A DNA stretch of 39,463 bases from JAFGSG01 sp964626055 (GTDB taxonomy: Bacteria; Spirochaetota; UBA4802; JAFGDQ01), in assembly GCA_964626055.1 (NCBI GenBank), contig CAZVDF010000029.1:1-39463 (forward strand). Reading direction: 5' to 3'. Made by a program: the position numbers and the translations under genes. This document shows, piece after piece, positions 34,298-39,463 of the stretch. The notes under the pieces are model-generated. The model searched no databases, was not told the DNA's origin, and worked only from the letters and a program-made list of their open reading frames with translations. Position 1 is the stretch's first letter. Every line of letters begins with the position of its first letter.

Positions 34298-34743
34298 TTT
34301 TTTTTCAAATCCGTCTCGCGTATTTTATGCAAAGAATCAATATCGGCTTTAATACCTGTAAGATGACCCTCCATATCCCTGATCAGCTCATCTCTTTCTT
34401 TGATCAGTTCCGCTGCCTTTTTATCAATAGTATTTTTGAGCATTTTTATATGAGGGAGAGGATCTTCATCCCTACTTAAAAAAAATTCCGTGAATAAATT
34501 TTCTTTAATTCCGGCGGTTTTACAGATAGTGCCGATAAGCGAACGGATATCAAATTCTATGGACCCGAGCTTAATGAAAATCTCTTTGTCTTCCTCAAGC
34601 ACGTCGGTTATCCCGTCGACGTTGTCGGAACGTAGCAAATACCGCAACCGTATTTCGTTTGATCTTATTTTATCCAGACAGGAAAGATTATTTTCGTAAA
34701 GAAGAACCAATTTTTTAAAAAGATTTAATAAATCATCCCTCAA
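34258..34743 (-). CDS. FlgN/FliT-like flagellar chaperone candidate
   Basis: A 161-residue, almost wholly helical, acidic protein (RDDLLNLFKKLVLLYENNLSCL at the N terminus, DKKAAELIKERDELIRDMEGH later). Size, helical content and position directly after fliS (11-base overlap) fit an export chaperone such as FlgN or FliT, but sequence similarity is too weak to decide. Its last 12 or so residues (NPLTPGGGTETIG) are encoded by a GC-rich palindromic repeat copy that also occurs, inverted, just outside the gene. The original C terminus may have been replaced or extended by repeat insertion. Confidence 0.6.
   Translation of the reverse strand: MRDDLLNLFKKLVLLYENNLSCLDKIRSNEIRLRYLLRSDNVDGITDVLEEDKEIFIKLGSIEFDIRSLIGTICKTAGIKENLFTEFFLSRDEDPLPHIKMLKNTIDKKAAELIKERDELIRDMEGHLTGIKADIDSLHKIRETDLKKNPLTPGGGTETIG
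34277..34305 (+). terminator. Possible rho-independent terminator of prfB
   Basis: CCCCCTCCGGGGGTTAGGGGG is followed by eight T residues (34298-34305) on the plus strand, which gives a stable hairpin and U-tract about 180 bases after the prfB stop. It overlaps the 3' end of the opposite gene, whose coding sequence supplies the T-run. Confidence 0.4.
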
Positions 34744-35167
34744 TACTGAAGCTTCCTTTTTTCGACACAGCGGGATTATTGGCGGGATTTTCCTTCGCCG
34801 ATATTTTATTCCATGAATCGCGAAGCGAATTCATGTGGTCGATGACTTCCTTGATCATATCCGGACTTTTCTGGATATTCGCTTCCAGAAGTCTTTTTTT
34901 GAAATAAAGATACAGGTTGAAAAGATTGGCCGAGATCTCTCCGCCGTCTTTCATGTTCAAAGACAGCAGAAGCTCGGTTATAATGTCCTGCGCTTTGATT
35001 ATGTTGATGTTTACGACATCATAAGTTTTAACATTCATATTTTCAAGAGCAACTTTTAAAAATTTAATTGCTCCGTCATATAACATTACGATGAGCTTTC
35101 CCTGGTTGGCTGTGTTTATTTCGGTCTGTTTATATTGATTATAAGGATTTTTCTGGGCTACTGGCAT
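34733..35167 (-). CDS. fliS: Flagellin chaperone FliS
   Basis: Cytoplasmic chaperone that binds the C terminus of flagellin before export. The 144-residue protein begins NPYNQYKQTEINTANQGKLI, with the family signature continuing VMLYDGAIKFLKVA, and then has helical segments (AQDIITELLLSLNMKDGGEIS; LFNLYLYFKKRLLEANI). The C-terminal 25 residues are low in structure. GGAGG lies before the ATG. It is the first of a two-gene unit; no flagellin gene is present in the window. Confidence 0.9.
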   Translation of the reverse strand: MPVAQKNPYNQYKQTEINTANQGKLIVMLYDGAIKFLKVALENMNVKTYDVVNINIIKAQDIITELLLSLNMKDGGEISANLFNLYLYFKKRLLEANIQKSPDMIKEVIDHMNSLRDSWNKISAKENPANNPAVSKKGSFSIEG

Positions 35168-35243
35168 TAACTCCTCCCGATTGACATTTTTCCTGCATCA
35201 ATATGCGCTGTATTATTATCGAAAAATTATGCCCGGAACTTGA

Positions 35244-36128
35244 TCAAAATAAAACAGACTTGATTTTTTTAAGTATCTCTTCGTATTTTTCTTTCGTCTT
35301 TTGAATAATTTCCGCGGGCAGAGGCGGCGGGGGAGAATTTTTATCCCAGTCAGTGGTTTCCAGATAATCTCTTACGAACTGCTTGTCATAGCTCACAGGC
35401 GACTCCCCTATTTTGTAGCTTGCCTTATCCCAGAACCTTGAGCTGTCGGGCGTCATCGCTTCGTCTACAAGAATTATTTCTTTATTTAATATGCCGAATT
35501 CCAGTTTTGTATCAGCGAGCAATATGCCCGCGGATTTCATTTTATTTCTTCCGTGTTCGTATATCTTTATACTCAGGTCTGCAAGCCTGTCTGCGACGCC
35601 GGAGCCGAGTTTTCCGCGCATGACTTCAAAAGATACGTTCATATCATGGCCGTCCGTAGCTTTTGTCGAGGGGGTAAAAATAGGGGAAGATAATTCCTCC
35701 GCCATTCTCAATCCCCCGGGCAGCTTAATGCCGCAGACTTCGCCGGTCGCGGTATAGTCCTTCCACCCGCTTCCGATCAGGTATCCCCGCACGACGCATT
35801 CATAGTCTATCCTGTCGGCTTTTTTTACGATAACAGCCCTGTCTTTTAATATTTCCGGGAACCCGGAGAAAGGCTTCGGGAAATTCGCGAAATCGGTTTC
35901 AACCAGATGGTTCTTTACGAAAGTCATGTCTGCAAACCATAAATTAGATATCCGGTTCAAAACAATGCCCTTGCCCGGAATGCCTTCAGCGAATACATGA
36001 TCGAAAGCGGACAGCCTGTCCGTCGACACTATCAGCAGATGTTCTTTATCGACCTGGTATATATCCCTTACTTTCCCGCTGAATAATTTCGTTGCACCCG
36101 GTATGTCGGTTGTTAAAAGAGCTTTCAT
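35244..36128 (-). CDS. purC: Phosphoribosylaminoimidazole-succinocarboxamide synthase
   Basis: ATP-dependent SAICAR synthetase of purine biosynthesis, joining CAIR and aspartate. The 294-residue protein is the longer, yeast-like type. Landmarks are KLFSGKVRDIYQVD, RLSAFDHVFAEGIPGKG, ECVVRGYLIGSGWKDY, PIFTPSTKATDGHD, LLADTKLEFG and LVDEAMTPDSSRFW. GGGAGAA precedes the ATG. It is separated from fliS by 76 bases and seems an unrelated neighbour. There is no sign of a purine riboswitch in the upstream 100 bases. Confidence 0.93.
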   Translation of the reverse strand: MKALLTTDIPGATKLFSGKVRDIYQVDKEHLLIVSTDRLSAFDHVFAEGIPGKGIVLNRISNLWFADMTFVKNHLVETDFANFPKPFSGFPEILKDRAVIVKKADRIDYECVVRGYLIGSGWKDYTATGEVCGIKLPGGLRMAEELSSPIFTPSTKATDGHDMNVSFEVMRGKLGSGVADRLADLSIKIYEHGRNKMKSAGILLADTKLEFGILNKEIILVDEAMTPDSSRFWDKASYKIGESPVSYDKQFVRDYLETTDWDKNSPPPPLPAEIIQKTKEKYEEILKKIKSVLF

Positions 36129-36570
36129 ATAGTTTCTCCCGATTGTATGATCAAATTTGGCGAATTATCGATTTTATTATATAAACAGAATATCAGAAAG
36201 ATTATTTGTCAACAAATTTGGAAACATTGTTAAGAATTAAAATTAACTTGCCGCGGATTAAAAAATTGAGGTGTAATTCTTCCTGAGTTTTTCTGAATTT
36301 AATGAGCTTTGCGAAAACTCAAGCAGTTTTATATTAAAAATCTATTGACATATTTTTTTTATTAACTAAATTTCAATCACATTTATTTATTACAATCTAT
36401 TTTCAAAATAAGCTGATAAACCTGAATGCCATTCTGCTCCGGTTTCCCCCTGTTTATCGGCTCTCTCACTGGAGATGTTTTTCTTTTCTTTTTTCTTTCC
36501 AATTGTGGAATTATAGTTAGCGATTCTGGCACGGCATTTCGTGCCCTTACAATGCAAAAAATAATTAAAT
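36129..36570. other. Spacer between purC and the REP transposase
   Basis: About 440 bases, divergent. It includes a TTGACA at 36345-36350 with a weak TAAATT 16 bases later, and a GGCACG-GCATTT-CGTGCC palindrome at 36527-36544 close to the transposase start. I see no other gene. Confidence 0.45.
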
Positions 36571-37340
36571 ATGTCATCGGGCATAAACAGCAAACTATAC
36601 GGTTACGTAAACCGGCGTTCAATACGGTTAAAGGGATATGATTATTCAAAATCCGGTTCATATTTTATTACAATATGTGCGCATGACAGGCAATGCCTGT
36701 TTGGAGATGTTGTAGGGGCAGGTTCCGAACCTGCCCCTATAGGCAATAAAAAAATTTTTTCTGAATTTGCAAAAGTTCAATTAAATGAATTTGGAGAAAT
36801 CATTTTAGATACATGGTTTAATTTAACAAATCATAATGATAATATTAAATTAGACGAATTCATAATTATGCCGAACCATGTGCACGGGATTATTATGATT
36901 ATGGATAATTCAAAAGGTATATGTTTTAATAGGGCGGGTTTGGAACCCGCCCCAACAAAACAAAACGGATTATCAGAGATTATCAGGCAATTTAAAACAT
37001 TTTCCGCAAAACGAATAAATAAATTAAAAGGCGCGCAGGGCAAACCAGTATGGCAGCGCAATTATTACGAACGCATTATACGGAACGAAAAAGAATTAAA
37101 CATTAAACGCAAATACATAATAAATAATCCAATTAATTGGGCAGGGGATGATAATAATCCGGGAAATAAAAATANNNNNNNNNNNNNNNNNNNNNNNNNN
37201 NNNNNNNNNNNNNNNNNNNNNNNNNNNNNNNNNNNNNNNNNNNNNNNNNNNNNNNNNNNNNNNNNNNNNNNNNNATAAATAATCCAATTAATTGGGCAGG
37301 GGATGATAATAATCCGGGAAATAAAAATATAGATAATTAA
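36571..37340 (+). CDS. REP-associated tyrosine transposase (Y1_Tnp), split by a false gap
   Basis: Single-strand DNA transposase of the IS200-like RAYT group that acts on REP palindromes. It begins near RSIRLKGYDYSKSGSYFITI; the metal-binding HUH motif is MPNHVHGII, and the catalytic tyrosine is probably in KRKYIINNPINW. Two palindromes sit in frame inside it and are translated as AGSEPAP and AGLEPAP. The 100-N run splits the final codons, but a 55-base identical overlap on both sides shows that the frame continues (...NNPGNKNIDN, stop at 37338-37340). After correction the protein is about 204 residues. Further palindromes follow the gene. Confidence 0.83.
36713..36739. repeat. Palindrome inserted in frame in the transposase (copy 1)
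   Basis: A perfect 12-bp stem (TAGGGGCAGGTT) with a 3-base loop, read in frame as G-A-G-S-E-P-A-P. It lies upstream of the HUH motif, in a loop region of the fold. Related palindromes occur at 36932-36952 and 37352-37373. Confidence 0.85.
36932..36952. repeat. Palindrome inserted in frame in the transposase (copy 2)
   Basis: A perfect 9-bp stem (GGGCGGGTT) with loop TGG, read in the same phase as copy 1 and giving A-G-L-E-P-A-P. It is shorter and diverged in base composition, but the amino acid outcome is nearly identical. Confidence 0.8.
37120..37329. repeat. Identical 55-base flanks around the second gap
   Basis: Bases 37120-37174 and 37275-37329 are identical. They mark overlapping contig ends rather than a biological duplication. 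55 is also a common assembly k-mer length. Confidence 0.9.
37175..37274. other. Assembly gap (100 N), probably false
   Basis: A 100-base N run whose flanks are the same 55 bases. Collapsing one copy plus the gap joins the transposase frame seamlessly to its stop codon, so no sequence is likely to be missing here. Confidence 0.9.
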
Positions 37341-37351
37341 ATTTTCCGTAG

Positions 37352-37373
37352 GGGCAGGCCCCCGTGCCTGCCC
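37352..37373. repeat. REP-like palindrome after the transposase
   Basis: GGGCAGGC, a 6-base loop and GCCTGCCC, preceded by GTAGG as in the copy inside the transposase gene. It is probably a substrate-type REP for this RAYT. Confidence 0.7.
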
Positions 37374-37386
37374 TGATTATGAAATG

Positions 37387-37432
37387 GGGGCAATAGGGCA
37401 ACCACAGGGGGTTGCCCCAACAGGATTGCCCC
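37387..37432. repeat. Nested palindrome before the SpvB-like gene
   Basis: An outer pair GGGGCAAT / ATTGCCCC encloses an inner hairpin GGGCAACC-ACAGGG-GGTTGCCC. Its placement 57 bases before the SpvB-like ATG suggests a second REP family member. Confidence 0.7.
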
Positions 37433-37488
37433 AACAGGTAATTATAAATATAAATAATTTTAAAAAATCAAAACCAAGGAGACGCGTT

Positions 37489-39417
37489 ATGAAACCCATA
37501 ATCCGTTTGTTAGTTTCATCCGTTTTTTCAATTTGTCTGGTTTTATGTTTTAACAGCAATTCAATTGCAAATGTAGGCCCGGACGGCTCGTTCAATTACA
37601 GTATTCCTATTGAATTGCCGCAGGGCACCGCAGGCTGCGCGCCGAGCCTGGCTCTCGTTTACAACTCAGATGCAGGCAACGGCATGCTTGGCCAGGGCTG
37701 GGACCTTGCAGGTCTCGGCACGATTACGCGCGACACAACCTACCCGATAAATTATAATGGTACCGACCATTTCATCGGCCCGGGCGGACGGCTTGTTGAT
37801 ACAGGCACCTATGATCCACAGGGAAATAAAGTATACCATTACGAAAACGAATCTTTCTGCCGCGTTTCGCTTGTAGGAACTATCGGCGAGTCATCCAGCT
37901 ACTGGCTTGAGACCAAACCGGACGGTACAAAGTACTATTACGGCTTTACTGGGGATGGCTGTGAAACGTCTAATTCTAAAATTGATGCAATCGGCAAGGG
38001 CACACAGCTACGCGCATGGGCGCTATCCAAGGTCGAAGACCTTCATGGAAATTTTTACTCAATCATATACTTGCCAAAGGACCCTACTACAGGCGAATAT
38101 TATCCGTCATTAATAACATATACGAAAAATCTAGGATTTAATTTAACAGATCGCACTGTACAGTTCAGCTACAAAAGTAAAAGCGACTACGGAACAAGCT
38201 ACATGTTCGGATGCCCTGTGCAAACCACAAAGCTTTTAAAGACAATCGATATCTCGCCTTGGGACTCTTCTGCGAGGAGATATGCACTCGAATATGACAA
38301 TCTTGGAGCAGTAGGCAGAAGCAGACTTGTGAGCGTTGCAGACAGTGGGAGCGAGGATGGAGTATGGGAATTTGGGTGGGGGAATGATAATATTAACTTT
38401 TCACCAACTAACATAATAAGTCAGATACCTGAGGCTTATTTCACTCATAGGATAGTCCACATAGGAGATTTCAATGGAGATGGGAAAAGTGATATTTATT
38501 GTCAACCAAAGGGAATAGGTAATGGAACTGAACTGTATCTAGCTACAGACAATGGTAACTTTACACCTGTTCCTAATTTTTCGAATCAGATACCTGATGC
38601 TTATTCAACATACATGATAGCTCACATAGGAGATTTCAATGGAGACGGCAAGAGCGATATTTATTTTCAACCAGTACAATCTGGTTGTAATACAATGCTG
38701 TATTTAGCTACAGGCAATGGTAACTTTACACCAATTAACATAGCAAGTCAGATAATTGATGCTTTCTCTACTCACAGAGTAGTCCACATAGGAGATTTCA
38801 ATGGAGATGGGAAAAGTGATATTTATTGTCAACCAAGGGGAATAGGTAATGGAACTGAACTGTATTTAGCTACAGGCAATGGTAATTTTACACCTGTTCC
38901 TAATTTTTCAGCTCAGATATCTGGAGCTTATTCAACATACATGATAGCTCACATAGGAGATTTCAATGGAGATGGGAAAAGCGATATTTATTTCCAGCCA
39001 ATTTCTAGCGGAAATGGAACTGCGTTATATCTGGCTACCAGCAATGGAAATTTCGAATATGTCGATATTACAAGCAAGTTTAGTGATAAATACACAACTC
39101 ATAGACAAGTCCATATCGGAGATTTTAATGGTGATAGCAAGAGTGATATTTATTTTCAACCAGTATCTAGCGGAAATGGAACTGAGCTATATCTGGCTAC
39201 CGGCAATGGAAATTTCGAATATGTCAATATTACAAGCAATCTTGGTGATAAATACACTACTTATAGAGTTGCTCACATAGGAGATTTCAATGGAGACGGC
39301 ATGAATGATATTTATTTTCAGCCGAAGGAATTAGGTAATGGAACTGAACTGTATTCTACAAATCAACAAAGAAATAGTAAGATGATATCAGTTGCTAGAA
39401 AGCTTGATTGGTGCTGA
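37489..39417 (+). CDS. SpvB/FG-GAP-repeat surface or toxin-like protein, apparently truncated
   Basis: A secreted protein with signal sequence MKPIIRLLVSSVFSICLVLC ending near NSIA. Residues about 30-290 match the N-terminal SpvB domain of insecticidal toxin complex B and Rhs-type proteins (SFNYSIPIELPQGTAGCAPS, NGMLGQGWDLAGLGTITR). Six FG-GAP/VCBS repeats of 54-55 residues follow, each with HIGDFNGDGKSDIY and NGTELYLATGNGNF, where the Asp-rich loop should bind Ca2+. The chain then breaks: in the sixth repeat ELYLATGNGNF becomes ELYSTNQQRNSK and the frame stops. Relatives normally continue for hundreds of residues into a YD/Rhs core, so this looks like a truncated or frameshifted gene near the contig end. 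AAGGAGA supports the ATG at 37489. Confidence 0.8.
   Translation: MKPIIRLLVSSVFSICLVLCFNSNSIANVGPDGSFNYSIPIELPQGTAGCAPSLALVYNSDAGNGMLGQGWDLAGLGTITRDTTYPINYNGTDHFIGPGGRLVDTGTYDPQGNKVYHYENESFCRVSLVGTIGESSSYWLETKPDGTKYYYGFTGDGCETSNSKIDAIGKGTQLRAWALSKVEDLHGNFYSIIYLPKDPTTGEYYPSLITYTKNLGFNLTDRTVQFSYKSKSDYGTSYMFGCPVQTTKLLKTIDISPWDSSARRYALEYDNLGAVGRSRLVSVADSGSEDGVWEFGWGNDNINFSPTNIISQIPEAYFTHRIVHIGDFNGDGKSDIYCQPKGIGNGTELYLATDNGNFTPVPNFSNQIPDAYSTYMIAHIGDFNGDGKSDIYFQPVQSGCNTMLYLATGNGNFTPINIASQIIDAFSTHRVVHIGDFNGDGKSDIYCQPRGIGNGTELYLATGNGNFTPVPNFSAQISGAYSTYMIAHIGDFNGDGKSDIYFQPISSGNGTALYLATSNGNFEYVDITSKFSDKYTTHRQVHIGDFNGDSKSDIYFQPVSSGNGTELYLATGNGNFEYVNITSNLGDKYTTYRVAHIGDFNGDGMNDIYFQPKELGNGTELYSTNQQRNSKMISVARKLDWC
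38458..39360 (+). repeat. Six tandem 162-165-base FG-GAP coding repeats
   Basis: Repeats begin at 38458, 38623, 38785, 38950, 39112 and 39274. Repeats 1 and 3 are almost identical at DNA level, as are the starts of 2 and 4, giving an alternating AB-AB-CC pattern that suggests recent duplication by unequal exchange. The last copy is cut short. Confidence 0.85.
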
Positions 39418-39463
39418 ACCCCGTTTAGGAAACCACTTTTAATTGATTCATTGTTAGATATCC

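Noticed and set aside
37384..37488. Upstream start for the SpvB-like protein
   Set aside because: It would read through the nested REP palindrome; a good ribosome site and signal peptide begin at 37489.
38458..39360. CRISPR array
   Set aside because: The periodicity is 162-165 bases, in frame, and encodes FG-GAP repeats.

Overview
The window is a scaffold fragment (two 100-base runs of N) from an unnamed, moderately AT-rich bacterium, almost certainly from a metagenome assembly. A TolC-type outer-membrane protein, a MacAB pump, MCE/Mla lipid-transport genes and periplasmic peptidoglycan enzymes point to a two-membrane (diderm) cell; FliS with a partner chaperone shows flagella. Spirochaetota or a neighbouring candidate phylum is plausible from the overall gene style, but I cannot prove the taxon from sequence.

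Layout. 1-270: the 3' half of RNase P RNA, whose P12 arm is a 64-base palindrome with an IS-like tip. 513-4771: tolC-macA-macB export operon. 4816-7498 (minus): a cell-wall amidase overlapping a YhcC-type radical SAM gene. 7834-11695: PilZ protein, principal-type sigma factor, exported beta-propeller protein and a tRNA-dihydrouridine synthase. 11742-14386 (minus): MCE lipid-transport genes (MlaE, an MlaF-like protein that has lost its ATPase motifs, MlaD), split by a small opposite-strand gene that looks like a ribbon-helix-helix regulator. 14570-16018: exported DUF4015 glycosidase-like protein. 16135-16230 (minus): a 31-residue lysine-rich microprotein. 16585-19753: small Cys protein, RnfC, RnfD and an RnfA/E-like protein. 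20088-24140: lysine 2,3-aminomutase, a double ATP-grasp ligase and a GNAT acetyltransferase. 24847-34098: Ca2+-type P-ATPase, PflX-like radical SAM protein, class A PBP, M23 peptidase, SplB-like radical SAM protein (cut by a gap) and RF2 (5' end lost in the same gap). 34258-36128 (minus): flagellar chaperone pair and purC. 36571-39417: a REP-type transposase interrupted by a false gap, then a truncated SpvB/FG-GAP surface protein.

Three loci deserve most attention. First, the KamA / tandem ATP-grasp / GNAT cassette retains both aspartates that mark lysine (not glutamate) aminomutases, so it could make an acetylated beta-lysine dipeptide, by analogy with N-acetyl-beta-lysine and NAGGN osmolytes. 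Second, the Rnf trio keeps the RnfC Fe-S motifs, while the membrane subunits lack the RnfD flavinylation motif and the RnfA/E Fe-S cysteines. Third, the Mla locus encodes an ATPase degenerate in Walker A, signature, Walker B and H-loop. Palindromic repeats are a recurrent theme: they sit between genes, inside the transposase in frame, and in the C-terminal codons of the FliS-linked chaperone gene.
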